DNA of 19,937 bases from Calditrichaeota bacterium AABM5.125.24 (GCA_002127415.1 MWJR01000213.1:1-19937); one strand, 5' to 3'. Positions 1 to 8,103 are shown, counted from the first letter of the stretch. A program made the numbers and translations. The notes: generated by a model from the letters alone, not told the origin.

Positions 1-2259
1 GGTGATGTCCTCGATGTCGAGGTCCTCACTGCCGTCGTTCTTGACATTGACAATCATCTCGTAAGACCCACCGGAGAACAGCTCCGCGTATGCCAGGTTC
101 CAGTCCAGGACATTCGGGAAGCCGTGATTTTCATCCCAGGTGACGGTGATGTCGGGCGCACCTGTGACATCAAGGATCACTTTGACCGCCACATCCGGGT
201 TATCTTCGTCGTTGGAGAGGATGTGGACGTTCGCCTCGTAACGGCCGCCCACCAACCCAAAGGCGTTCAAGGTCACCGTGACATCCTTCTTGTCGCCGCC
301 GACTATTGTGCCTTTATCAGGGTCAACGGTGAGCCACTTGCTGAAGGGACCACCGGTGATGGCGATGGCGAGTCCATTCACTGGGACAGCATCTTGAAAG
401 ATGATGCTGGCACCCAGCCGGCCGTCCTGGTTCTCGTAACCCACATTGGATACGTTATTAGGGAGCCCCACCTGCGGACCATATTGATAGAGCACCGTGC
501 CCGTCTCGCGGATCAACATCATCTGAATGTCGATGTCTTGCAGCACCGGCGCCAGCTGCGACATCATATTAATCCATGAGACCACCGCCATCCCTTCGCC
601 GTCGGTCCAGAACCATACCTCAGTTGCGTTAGCCGGAAAACTATCCCAGCAGTTAACCGCCAGGATGTTGTTGGGCTCCTGCTCGTCGGGGAAACGCGGC
701 AGGTTGGCGAAGGTTCCGTCCTGCTCGGGATCAAAGGTGAACCAGCCGTTCTCGCAGACGCGGATGGTGGGATACCATTCCCTATACCAGGGGAATTCGA
801 ATCCGAGCTCCAGCTCGCCGCTGTTCCAGTTGTTGGCTATCTGAAGGCGAACCGCCCCCTCACGGATGTTCCCATCTTCGCCTACCATGTCGAACCACTC
901 GTATTCGGGGCCGTCCTCTTCATTGTTGTCCACCCAGAAGTAGCCGCCACCATCCGGCTCGCCGCGACGGTCGCGGCGCGGACCGACAGGAGCTGCGTTG
1001 CGACGCACCCCACGAAGGGCGTCCCGCTCCGGTTCCTCGGTGACCTCGATATCAGTTGACCACTTCAGGTCTCCGTCGCCATCGTTGGTGATGGTCACCG
1101 TGTTTTCCGATGTCTCGCCGGTTAACAGCGAACCCTCGATCAGCAGCGGATCCACTGATATCTTGGGAGGCAGGCACCCCTCGCCGATGACGTGGACTGC
1201 GACGTTGCCATCGTCGTCGGCGTTCTCCGCATCGCTGTGGATGGTGACCACATCCTCAAAATCTCCCCGCTCGTTGGGCTGGAACTCGACCTCGAACGCC
1301 CAGCTCTCAAAGGAGCCAACCACCATCGGCTCCTCGAGATCCGGAGCGATAAAGAAATCTGTCCCGGTGGAAATGGCGTCGATCGCGAGATCCGCACCGC
1401 CGATATTGATCACAGTGACCTCAGCCGTGCCGCTGATGCCGACAAGGACTTCGCCGAAGTCGATCTCCGCAGGGCGGACGATGATACCGGGGTCCTCCGG
1501 ATACTCGTTCCAGGGGGTGATGCTGCCTTTGTTCTCCTTGCCGTTGTATTCGAAGGAGTAGGCCGGGTGAGAGGATGGGCCGCTCGCTTCCTTATGGAGG
1601 TCGAAGCCCTGGTAGACACCGCTGGGATAATCGACCAGCCCCGGCCCGGGCTCATTTTCCCCAGCGTAACCGAGATAGGAGGACTTGAAGAGGATCAGCA
1701 GCGCGGTGGCGTTGCCGGTCTCACTGTCGTAGGTGAATTCCTCGACCGTTCCAGCCAGGCAGGTGTGTTTGAGGGGATTCTCCTTGTCGCTTCCCCTGTA
1801 GTTGATGGTCCATTGGGCGTCGGCGCGCACCACACCGAACAGCTTCTCCTCGCCGGTGGGACGGTATTGCTGCTCATACCATTCGTGCTCCCTGTTGACC
1901 CAGGGCAGTCGTCCCTCGCCGTTTCTCCCACGGGAGTCCCAGTCCTTGCCGGACACGCCCTGAGACTGGTAGTCGGGCAGACCGTCGGGGATGTTCATCT
2001 GGAAGTTGTAGAATTTTTGATCGTCGAAGTCATTGTCCTTCCAGTCCCCTTCTCCGAGGGGCTGGTAGTTGATGGTGAACGCATCGAGAATCGCTGCGCC
2101 CAGGCCTCCCGTTTCGGAGGCGCCCTTTCCGGATATTACCCCTTCCGGGCTGAGTTCGGTCCCCTTACCACCGATGTTGATGGGGGTCGATTCGGCAAGC
2201 GCCGCACCGGCGCTAACCATCAGGAAAGTGATGATAAGAAATGATTTAAACACTTTCAT
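1..2259 (-). CDS. Large secreted ASH/choice-of-anchor-type protein, 3' end beyond window (partial)
   Basis: Reading leftward from an ATG at 2257-2259, 753 codons run without a stop to base 1, so the C-terminus is missing. The start has a strong GGAGGG ribosome binding site six bases upstream. Residues 1-22 form a signal peptide (MKVFKSFLIITFLMVSAGA, cut after ALA), so the product is exported. Residues about 30-250 are rich in Trp, Tyr and Gly and match no family I recognise. From about 254 (RPAEIDFGEVLVG) to 350 there is an ASH/choice-of-anchor-D beta-sandwich; a second related unit starts near 357 (PKISVDPLLIEG). An Arg/Asp/Gly-rich linker follows (about 410-435), then a beta-rich domain with GFEFPWYREWYPTIRVCENG (about 490-510), resembling modules that precede repeats in FCB surface proteins. 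Another sandwich repeat starts near 640. I infer a cell-surface or sorted extracellular protein; no enzymatic motif is visible. Plus-strand frames across this region are shadows. Confidence 0.9.
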   Translation of the reverse strand, partial: MKVFKSFLIITFLMVSAGAALAESTPINIGGKGTELSPEGVISGKGASETGGLGAAILDAFTINYQPLGEGDWKDNDFDDQKFYNFQMNIPDGLPDYQSQGVSGKDWDSRGRNGEGRLPWVNREHEWYEQQYRPTGEEKLFGVVRADAQWTINYRGSDKENPLKHTCLAGTVEEFTYDSETGNATALLILFKSSYLGYAGENEPGPGLVDYPSGVYQGFDLHKEASGPSSHPAYSFEYNGKENKGSITPWNEYPEDPGIIVRPAEIDFGEVLVGISGTAEVTVINIGGADLAIDAISTGTDFFIAPDLEEPMVVGSFESWAFEVEFQPNERGDFEDVVTIHSDAENADDDGNVAVHVIGEGCLPPKISVDPLLIEGSLLTGETSENTVTITNDGDGDLKWSTDIEVTEEPERDALRGVRRNAAPVGPRRDRRGEPDGGGYFWVDNNEEDGPEYEWFDMVGEDGNIREGAVRLQIANNWNSGELELGFEFPWYREWYPTIRVCENGWFTFDPEQDGTFANLPRFPDEQEPNNILAVNCWDSFPANATEVWFWTDGEGMAVVSWINMMSQLAPVLQDIDIQMMLIRETGTVLYQYGPQVGLPNNVSNVGYENQDGRLGASIIFQDAVPVNGLAIAITGGPFSKWLTVDPDKGTIVGGDKKDVTVTLNAFGLVGGRYEANVHILSNDEDNPDVAVKVILDVTGAPDITVTWDENHGFPNVLDWNLAYAELFSGGSYEMIVNVKNDGSEDLDIEDIT

Positions 2260-2265
2260 TTCTAT

Positions 2266-2271
2266 CCCTCC
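2266..2271 (-). promoter_or_regulatory. Shine-Dalgarno GGAGGG for the secreted-protein gene
   Basis: On the minus strand GGAGGG lies six bases before the ATG at 2257-2259. It fixes the start and shows this genome uses Shine-Dalgarno initiation at least for some genes. Confidence 0.8.
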
Positions 2272-2297
2272 TATATCAGAATCTTACTGTAAAGGTC

Positions 2298-2452
2298 TAT
2301 TAACACTACTATGTTAAATGCATCCGTTATGCTACTGTTATTACTGTCATTGCAAGGAACGAAGCGATGAAGCAATCTAATCAACACAGATACTTGAGAT
2401 TGCTTCACTGCGTTCGCAATGACAGCGATTACTTAACGAAGTAGTGTTAATA
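2298..2452. repeat. 155-bp MITE-like inverted-repeat element
   Basis: The outer arms are a perfect 13-bp inverted repeat: TATTAACACTACT at 2298-2310 and its exact complement at 2440-2452. A short GTTAA match lies just inside. The inner arms are a longer imperfect inverted repeat at 2345-2378 (TGTCATTGCAAGGAACGAAG...) and 2397-2424, with an 18-nt spacer at 2379-2396. The whole could fold into one long hairpin and has no coding capacity. I see no clear target-site duplication. The inner core matches the sequence at 19905-19932, so it belongs to a dispersed family. The widespread 'CATTGCGAGC...GAAGCAATC' type of palindromic repeat is known from many bacterial genomes; calling this a non-autonomous mobile element is inference. 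Confidence 0.75.
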
Positions 2453-2713
2453 AACTATATTTAATCGAGGTAACGCGGCTAAGGGCTATGCGAGGTGTAA
2501 GTGCGAATATAAAACCAAAATCTCCCCTGCGCAAGACCTTTGGGGACGATTGATTAATTTTTTTATCTTGAATGGTTGTGAACCCAAGAGCTAATCCATC
2601 TTAAAGTTAAGTCAACTCCGTAAGCTGTTTTGTGAGTTAGAGCACACCCTCACCGATAAGGACAGCGCCTCACCATAGCGCTCAGTTGCCTAAATAAACA
2701 TATTCGATGACCT

Positions 2714-2742
2714 GTAGTCGTGGTTGTCTCAACCCCGACTAC
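2714..2742 (+). repeat. 29-nt hairpin repeat, copy A
   Basis: GTAGTCG (2714-2720) pairs with CGACTAC (2736-2742) and GGTTG (2722-2726) with CAACC (2730-2734), leaving one mismatch and a TCT loop: a near-perfect 13-bp stem. The minus strand of 15442-15470 is related, with about 23 of 29 bases identical by eye including TTGTCTCAA and CCCGACT. This makes it a dispersed palindromic repeat rather than a one-off terminator; there is no T-run after the stem. Confidence 0.65.
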
Positions 2743-2820
2743 GGACTTCTTCCGCAACCAAGCACCAGGCGTGTTCCATGACCGAATTGGGTTACATATC
2801 GATGAAATAGGTGGATTATA

Positions 2821-2866
2821 TGGGCAACGGATTTTGAACAATATATTATTATACGTTTTTTGCCCA
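2821..2866. repeat. Inverted repeat around an AT-rich core
   Basis: TGGGCAA (2821-2827) is the exact complement of TTGCCCA (2860-2866). The 32-base interior is nearly all A and T. It may be a chance palindrome, a protein-binding site or part of a decayed element. Confidence 0.3.
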
Positions 2867-3049
2867 AAGTCAAGTGCGAGATGCGATAATTTTCCGGATT
2901 CTCTCATTTTTATGATGTATGGAACATATCAGACGGTTCTGTCGTTAAATCTCAAACGTTCATTTCATATCTAATATAAACGACAGCGAAGCGGATCTTG
3001 ATGAGATGCGGCTTTCTGCCGGGCTGAGTTCCGTAAGCGGTTGTAATCC

Positions 3050-3076
3050 TTGCTTTCCAAGCTAATTCAACATAAT
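3050..3076 (+). promoter_or_regulatory. Weak promoter-like sequence ahead of the DUF2723 gene
   Basis: TTGCTT (3050-3055) and CATAAT (3071-3076) are separated by 15 bases. The -10 hexamer is 5/6 to consensus, the -35 only 3/6 and the spacing is short, so this is a weak call. It would give a leader of roughly 135 bases. Confidence 0.2.
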
Positions 3077-3138
3077 TTTATGCCTGTTATCGACGCGCTG
3101 CAGGATAACTTTGCACTGCAGCCACCTGTGGATTGACT

Positions 3139-3173
3139 GCCGCAGGATGGTCCGGCATCCGCAGGACTGCGGC
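3139..3173 (+). repeat. Hairpin in the presumed DUF2723 leader
   Basis: GCCGCAG (3139-3145) is exactly complementary to CTGCGGC (3167-3173) with a 21-base interior. It lies about 45 bases before the proposed start and has no T-run, so it is not an intrinsic terminator. Confidence 0.35.
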
Positions 3174-3219
3174 ACGGGAGCCAATCCGACCATCAATCGA
3201 AAGGGTTTGAGGCATTAAG

Positions 3220-6126
3220 CTGACTGCACACAGGGCGGTAGCTGCCGCGGTTTTCCTGGTGGCTCTGGTGAACTTCGGGAGCACTGTAGCGCCCACCACC
3301 AGCTTCTGGGACTGCGGTGAATTCATCGCCGCCTCCTATACGATGGGTGTTCCCCATCCACCGGGCGCGCCGCTATACCTATTGGTCGGACGGCTGTTCT
3401 CGCTGCTGCCGCTGGCCGATAACATAGGGCTGCGGATCAACCTGCTCTCCACCCTTGTATCGACCTTCACCGTGATGCTGCTCTACCTCTGCATCGTCCA
3501 CCTGGCGCGGATCTGGCGTGGCCGGGAGAATACGGTCGCCGAGAAGATAACCGTCTATGGCGGCGCTGCGGTGGGAGCCCTCGCCTTCGCCTTCTCACAC
3601 AGCTTCTGGTGGAACGCAGTCGAGGCCGAGGTTTACGCCGTCAGTATGTTCTTCACGGCCTTCGTCTTCTATCTGGCTCTGCGATGGCGCGACTCGGCCG
3701 ACGCCCCTTCCGGAAACCGGATCCTGCTGTTCATCTTCTACCTGGTCGGGCTCTCAATCGGCGTCCACCTGCTTAATATACTGGCTCTGCTTGCGGTAGC
3801 CTACATCGTCGCCTTCCGCCGCATTGAGATCAACCTGCGCAGCTTTATCCTGACCGGGCTCATCGGATCCATCATAATCTTCGCCATCTACCCGGGTATC
3901 ATCCAGGGGCTCCCTCTCTTAATAAAAAAGTTCTCAGTCTGGTCGGTTGCGATCCTGCTGATAGCCCTGGTCTGGATGGCGGTCAGTTTCATCAAGCGGG
4001 ATAAGAGGCTGCCGGCGCTGGCGGTGCTGTCGGCGCTGCTGGTGATGCTCGGATACTCGACCTTCCTCATTATAAAGATCCGCTCCGGGCTGGATCCGTT
4101 CCTCGATGAAAACGACCCCGAAACCTGGAGCAGGCTGCTTTCCTACCTCAATCGGGAACAATACGGCTCAGAGAGCCTGATCCTTACGATGTTCAAGCGC
4201 AAGGCGCCTCTCTGGTCATATCAGATCAACAAGATGTATATCCGCTACCTGGGCTGGCAATATTTCGAGGTGAGCCGGTTCTTTGCGCTGCCTTTCCTGT
4301 TGGGAGTGATCGGCGCGGTGCATCACTTCTACCGTGACTCCAAAGGCGCCTTCACCGTGCTGGTGCTGTTCCTTATGACCGGGCTGGCCGTCGTCTTCTA
4401 CCTGAACCAGGATGACCCGCAGCCGCGGGAGCGGGACTACGCCTATGTGGGATCCTTCTTCGCCTTCGCTATCTGGATCGGGCTGGGGGTGCTGTCGCTG
4501 GTGGAGATGACTGTCGGGGCGTTAAAGAAGCTGAAACCCGCTCTTCCAGCTGGGGCTGTGACGGCACTGTGTCTTATGGTCGTGCCGATAAACATGTGGG
4601 TAAAGAACCACCACAACCACTCCCGAAGCGGCAACTACATCGCCTGGGACTACTCCTACAACCTGCTCGAAACCTGCGAACCGAACGCCATCCTCTACAC
4701 CAACGGAGACAACGACACCTTCCCGCTCTGGTATCTGCAGGAGGTGGAGGGGGTCAGGCAGGACGTCAGGGTGGTGAACCTGAGCCTGCTCAACACCGGC
4801 TGGTTCATAAAGCAGCTTCGCGACAAGGAGCCGCGGGTTCCGATGCTGAGCCGAATAACCGACCAATACATAGATCATAATGTAGAGAGCCGGGATATCA
4901 GCGGACTGCTCGACCGCCGATGGCAGGAGACCCGAAAGGTGAAGATCAAGGGCCCCTTCATGGGCAACCCCGACCTGGTATGGGACGTCCCGGCCACCTT
5001 AAGCTATCCGGTCGGGCCGGGTGGACGCGCCGAGCACTTCCTGCGGGTTCAGGACTTTATGATCCTCAATACTATCGTGGCCAGTGCGTGGAAGCGGCCG
5101 ATATACTTCGCGGTCACCGTGGCAGACAATAACCTGGTCGGACTGCGCAACATCACCGACCAGACGAAGAACTACCTGACTATGGAGGGGCTCGCCTTCC
5201 GGGTGACGCCGCAGCCGTCGCCACTCATCGACCCGGAACGCCTGGCCGAAAATATGCTTCACCGATACAGATACCGTAACATAGACAATCCTGATATATA
5301 CTATAATGAGAATATCCTGAAGCTGCTCGGCAACTACCGTCAGGGGTTAATCCAGCTTGCTTACCACTACACGGCTCAGGCGGGGGATACAGTTGCCGTG
5401 GGTGCGATAGGGCCTGACGCCTGGCCTGCTGACGATGTTCCGCCGCTGGACGAAAGGGTTGCGAAGTTCGAGGAGCTTACCTCCGGGCAGAAGGCGTTGA
5501 CCGCCCTCGACTTTATGGAAGATAATGTCCCCGAGGAGCTGGTCCCCATCAAGTTCGACATCATCGCTCTTCAGATTGGCAAGCTCTACGCCCAACTCGG
5601 CCGCCCGGAAGAGATGCGCCGACGCCTGGATCGACTCTCCGGGAAGGGTGAGCTGACTACTCGGAGCGCCTATGAATACGGCACATACTACCTCACCGAC
5701 GCCGGAGCGCCCGACCGTGCCAGGGAGTTATACCAGATCTCGCTTGAGAAAAACGGCTCTTTTGATAACTATCGCCGCATCGCCATTACCTGGCTTCAGT
5801 TCTCTGGCGATACCTCTTACACATCCGAGCTGTTTCGTCAATACCTCGTTCGCGACAACAGCCGTCAGGCCAGGCTTCGGATCGCCGGTCAAGCGCTCGC
5901 TCTTGGCCTTGGAGGACTCACCTTCAGCATCTACGAGCAGATGCTGAACGAAAACCCGCGGGACGGCGAGGCTGTGCGGGGAATGATAGAGTATTACCAA
6001 TATAGCGGAAACCTCGATCGGGCCCTCGCACTGGCCGATGACTGGCTCAGCCTCCACCCCGATGACCAGGGGATGATCAAACGGCGTGAGGAGATGCTGA
6101 AGGTCATCAGCGAAATATCGTCTTGA
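3220..6126 (+). CDS. DUF2723 family polytopic membrane protein (GT117/TMEM260-like glycosyltransferase) with C-terminal TPR-like region
   Basis: The hydrophobic N-terminal half has many membrane segments and the DUF2723 signature FWDCGEFIAASYTMGVPHPP right after the first one; the acidic pair in this loop resembles the catalytic loop of GT-C transferases. The second hallmark, TNGDNDTFPLWYLQEVEG, is near residue 480 counted from 3259. From about 770 to the end the helices look TPR-like. DUF2723 includes TMEM260, an O-mannosyltransferase, so the likely role is transfer of a sugar from a polyprenyl-phosphate donor to exported proteins in the cytoplasmic membrane (inference). Start: the first ATG/GTG/TTG in frame is GTG 3259, but that removes half of the first membrane helix. 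In-frame codons back to the stop at 3208 encode TAHRAVAAAVFLVALV, and CTG 3220 lies seven bases after GAGG (3209-3212). I choose CTG 3220; 3259 is the conventional alternative. The GT2 gene follows after 18 bases. Confidence 0.9.
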   Translation: MTAHRAVAAAVFLVALVNFGSTVAPTTSFWDCGEFIAASYTMGVPHPPGAPLYLLVGRLFSLLPLADNIGLRINLLSTLVSTFTVMLLYLCIVHLARIWRGRENTVAEKITVYGGAAVGALAFAFSHSFWWNAVEAEVYAVSMFFTAFVFYLALRWRDSADAPSGNRILLFIFYLVGLSIGVHLLNILALLAVAYIVAFRRIEINLRSFILTGLIGSIIIFAIYPGIIQGLPLLIKKFSVWSVAILLIALVWMAVSFIKRDKRLPALAVLSALLVMLGYSTFLIIKIRSGLDPFLDENDPETWSRLLSYLNREQYGSESLILTMFKRKAPLWSYQINKMYIRYLGWQYFEVSRFFALPFLLGVIGAVHHFYRDSKGAFTVLVLFLMTGLAVVFYLNQDDPQPRERDYAYVGSFFAFAIWIGLGVLSLVEMTVGALKKLKPALPAGAVTALCLMVVPINMWVKNHHNHSRSGNYIAWDYSYNLLETCEPNAILYTNGDNDTFPLWYLQEVEGVRQDVRVVNLSLLNTGWFIKQLRDKEPRVPMLSRITDQYIDHNVESRDISGLLDRRWQETRKVKIKGPFMGNPDLVWDVPATLSYPVGPGGRAEHFLRVQDFMILNTIVASAWKRPIYFAVTVADNNLVGLRNITDQTKNYLTMEGLAFRVTPQPSPLIDPERLAENMLHRYRYRNIDNPDIYYNENILKLLGNYRQGLIQLAYHYTAQAGDTVAVGAIGPDAWPADDVPPLDERVAKFEELTSGQKALTALDFMEDNVPEELVPIKFDIIALQIGKLYAQLGRPEEMRRRLDRLSGKGELTTRSAYEYGTYYLTDAGAPDRARELYQISLEKNGSFDNYRRIAITWLQFSGDTSYTSELFRQYLVRDNSRQARLRIAGQALALGLGGLTFSIYEQMLNENPRDGEAVRGMIEYYQYSGNLDRALALADDWLSLHPDDQGMIKRREEMLKVISEISS

Positions 6127-6144
6127 ACTAACCGGGCACAATAA

Positions 6145-7182
6145 TTGCGGACAGTCAGCGCGGTGATTCCACACGCCGGCGGCCTGGAGCTTCTGGTCGA
6201 ATGCCTGGAGGCACTGGCCTCCACGCGCGGCGTGGAGCTCGAAGCCATCGTGGTGGACAACGGCTCGAAGGAAGAGATCGGCAGGGAGGCCCTTGACGCC
6301 CTCCCGACCGTGCAAATCTTGCGCTATGAATGCAGGCTTGGCTTCGCCGCGGCCTGCAACCGGGGTGTCGAAGCAGCCGGCAGTGAGTTTATCCTCCTGC
6401 TGAACAACGATGCCGTTGTCGAACCGGATACATTGAGTATCCTCAGTGAGGCGATGTCCGCCGACCGGATGCTGGCCGCCTGTCAGCCGAAGATACTGTC
6501 GCTGACCCATCCCGGTCGGTTCGACTACTCCTCAGCCGCCGGTGGTGAGATCGACCGATACGGCTTTCCATTCGCGCGGGGCAGGGTCTTCGACACCATC
6601 GAAGAGGACCGGGGGCAATACGACCGTGGCGGATATGTATTCTGGGGGGCCGGCGCGGCATTGATGCTGCGCCGCGAACGCTACCTGGCGGCGGGCGGAC
6701 TCGAGGAGCCTTTCTTTGCACATATGGAGGAGATAGACCTGGCCTGGCGGTTTCAGTTGATGGGTTATAGGGTGGCCTCCATACCGGAGGCGGTGGTCAG
6801 GCATCGTGGTGCGGCGACCATCCACAGCGGATCGTTCATCAAGATGTATCTCAATTACCGCAACAGTCTGGCGACCTTGGTTCGCAACTACAGCACGGCT
6901 TCACTGACCCGCTATCTCCCGGGACGACTGGCGCTCGATATGGCCCTCGCTCTGCATTCGCTGATAACCCTAAATTTTCTGCAATTCTGGGCAGTTTTCC
7001 GAGCCGGGTGTTGGTTTTTGACATCTTTTCCTTATCTTATCAGGGGGAGGCGCTCAGTCCAACGGCTCCGTCAGGTGCCGGATCGGGCTGTTCTCGAGCG
7101 GATCTATCCCGGCTCGGTCGCCTGGCAATACTTCATCCGCAAGCGCCGGACGTGGAGCGAACTGTATCAGCCGCTCGAATGA
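6145..7182 (+). CDS. Family 2 glycosyltransferase (rhamnosyltransferase/WcaE-like)
   Basis: A 345-residue GT-A enzyme predicted to move a sugar from a nucleotide donor to a growing glycan at the inner face of the membrane. Residues 5-10 (SAVIPH) form the first beta-strand, VDNGS is at 37-41, NND (87-89) is the DXD-like metal/donor site, and HMEEIDLAWRF (about 193-203) carries the acidic catalytic-base region typical of GT2 proteins of this type. A hydrophobic stretch at about 265-305 suggests membrane attachment. The start is TTG: an in-frame TAA directly precedes it at 6142, and the next start (GTG 6163) would cut into the first strand. The ribosome binding site is weak. The gene lies 18 bases after the DUF2723 gene and is probably co-transcribed with it. 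Donor and acceptor cannot be read from the sequence. Confidence 0.9.
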   Translation: MRTVSAVIPHAGGLELLVECLEALASTRGVELEAIVVDNGSKEEIGREALDALPTVQILRYECRLGFAAACNRGVEAAGSEFILLLNNDAVVEPDTLSILSEAMSADRMLAACQPKILSLTHPGRFDYSSAAGGEIDRYGFPFARGRVFDTIEEDRGQYDRGGYVFWGAGAALMLRRERYLAAGGLEEPFFAHMEEIDLAWRFQLMGYRVASIPEAVVRHRGAATIHSGSFIKMYLNYRNSLATLVRNYSTASLTRYLPGRLALDMALALHSLITLNFLQFWAVFRAGCWFLTSFPYLIRGRRSVQRLRQVPDRAVLERIYPGSVAWQYFIRKRRTWSELYQPLE

Positions 7183-7190
7183 AAACGGTA

Positions 7191-7207
7191 GTCTGCCTCC
7201 GGCAGAC
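7191..7207 (+). repeat. Perfect 7-bp hairpin between the GT2 and barrel genes
   Basis: GTCTGCC (7191-7197), loop TCC, GGCAGAC (7201-7207), starting nine bases after the glycosyltransferase stop. No T-run follows, so it is more likely an intergenic palindrome or mRNA 3'-end stabiliser than an intrinsic terminator. Confidence 0.5.
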
Positions 7208-7208
7208 C

Positions 7209-7237
7209 TGAACCATCCTTCGCAAATAAATTATATA
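7209..7237 (+). promoter_or_regulatory. Possible promoter for the barrel-protein gene
   Basis: An AT-rich tract before the gene contains TATATA (7232-7237) 17 bases after TGAACC (7209-7214). The -35 is poor (3/6). The hairpin just upstream and the AT-rich stretch make a new transcription start here plausible but unproven. Confidence 0.25.
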
Positions 7238-7260
7238 TCCATATTATGGAGGCATCGACA

Positions 7261-8100
7261 ATGCGCAACACGGTTGGGATGCTGGCAGCAGCCTTAGCAC
7301 TATTCATCGCCTTACCGGGGAACGGCCTGGCGGGTGATTATCACCCGAAGAAGTATGGCCTGGAATTCCAACTCGGCGGTGGCTCATACTTGATGCAGGA
7401 CATAAACGACTTCAGACCTCACGCCGCATTGGAGTTTTACGAGCCTGACGAGATCCTATGGGGCACCCAGTTCGGCTTTGCGATCCTCTACCGTCAATGG
7501 TATGACGTAGGGCAGCCAAAGAACGACTTCGGCTGGCAGTTCGGTTACAACCGGCTGTTGACCGGCGTGCCGGTGTTGGACCAGTTCGTCGACGCTCTCG
7601 AAGTCGATTATTACATCAGCGCTTACCTCCCCACCGCCCCCAGCGACCTCAGCTGGGCCGAACAGACGGTGGTCGGAAGCGAGGTCTACGCGATGGCCAC
7701 CTGGTATTTCCCCTGGGATTCAAAAGAGGTCATGTTCGGGGTTGGCCCCGCATTTTACTATGCCTGGCTCGACCGATCGGTAGACATCATTGAGAACCCG
7801 GGTTCGCATCTCACCGCCGGGAGCTTCGCCGAGGCCCACGGAAAGACGCTGGGGTTGATTGCCAACTTGGGACTTGAGATCCCGCTGCGACAGAATGTCT
7901 CTCTGGCCCTTGTAGGGGGCGGGCGTCTGGCCAAGGTCGGCGAGCTCAAATATGAAGATGTTCAGGAGGTTGAGCATACAGTCTATCTCAACCCCACAAC
8001 CAACGCCACCTTTCCGGTGGACTTCACCGGCGGATTCTTCAAGGTTGCGTTGCATGTTTACTTCGAGCCGACCTCAGACTGGCGCGATCCCAAGCGGTAG
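7261..8100 (+). CDS. Outer-membrane beta-barrel-like protein
   Basis: A 279-residue exported protein. Residues 1-24 are a signal peptide (MRNTVGMLAAALALFIALPG..., cut near GLAG). The rest is a series of short amphipathic strands rich in aromatic residues and Gly (LEFQLGGGSYLM, GWQFGYNRLL, VMFGVGPAFYYAWL, LGLIANLGLEIPL, VSLALVGGGRL, GGFFKVALHVYF), the pattern of small outer-membrane barrels with about eight to ten strands. I choose ATG 7261 rather than the in-frame ATG at 7246 because GGAGG (7248-7252) sits eight bases before 7261 and overlaps the earlier ATG. The C-terminus is polar (DWRDPKR) rather than the usual terminal aromatic residue, so insertion by the standard BAM signal is uncertain. 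No specific family is recognised. The methyltransferase gene starts three bases after its stop. Confidence 0.8.
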   Translation: MRNTVGMLAAALALFIALPGNGLAGDYHPKKYGLEFQLGGGSYLMQDINDFRPHAALEFYEPDEILWGTQFGFAILYRQWYDVGQPKNDFGWQFGYNRLLTGVPVLDQFVDALEVDYYISAYLPTAPSDLSWAEQTVVGSEVYAMATWYFPWDSKEVMFGVGPAFYYAWLDRSVDIIENPGSHLTAGSFAEAHGKTLGLIANLGLEIPLRQNVSLALVGGGRLAKVGELKYEDVQEVEHTVYLNPTTNATFPVDFTGGFFKVALHVYFEPTSDWRDPKR

Positions 8101-8103
8101 GAT

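Larger units (their letters stand above)
2453..3219. other. AT-rich gene-poor intergenic region
   Basis: About 770 bases without a convincing gene between the divergently transcribed secreted-protein and DUF2723 genes. Base composition is clearly AT-richer than the flanking coding DNA. Two overlapping short open frames on opposite strands (about 2650-2974) have no recognisable product, no good ribosome binding site and run through a hairpin repeat, so I do not call them. The region contains hairpins at 2714-2742, 2821-2866 and 3139-3173 and a weak promoter-like sequence near 3050-3076. I see no tRNA cloverleaf. It could be decayed sequence or a long regulatory spacer. Confidence 0.6.

Noticed and set aside
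124..2244. Plus-strand open frames (up to 350 codons at 1192-2244) opposite the secreted-protein gene
   Set aside because: The minus frame is open for 753 codons, has a signal peptide, a strong ribosome binding site and recognisable domains; the plus frames encode low-complexity sequence without motifs.
2650..2974. Overlapping 84-85 codon frames on both strands
   Set aside because: No recognisable product, no good ribosome binding site, and they run through the hairpin repeat at 2714-2742.
5728..6510. 260-codon minus-strand open frame
   Set aside because: It lies opposite the 3' end of the DUF2723 gene and the start of the GT2 gene, both clear family members; the translation has no motif.
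7191..7207. Hairpin considered as an intrinsic terminator of the GT2 gene
   Set aside because: Perfect stem but followed by CTGAACC rather than a T-run, so it is listed only as a hairpin.
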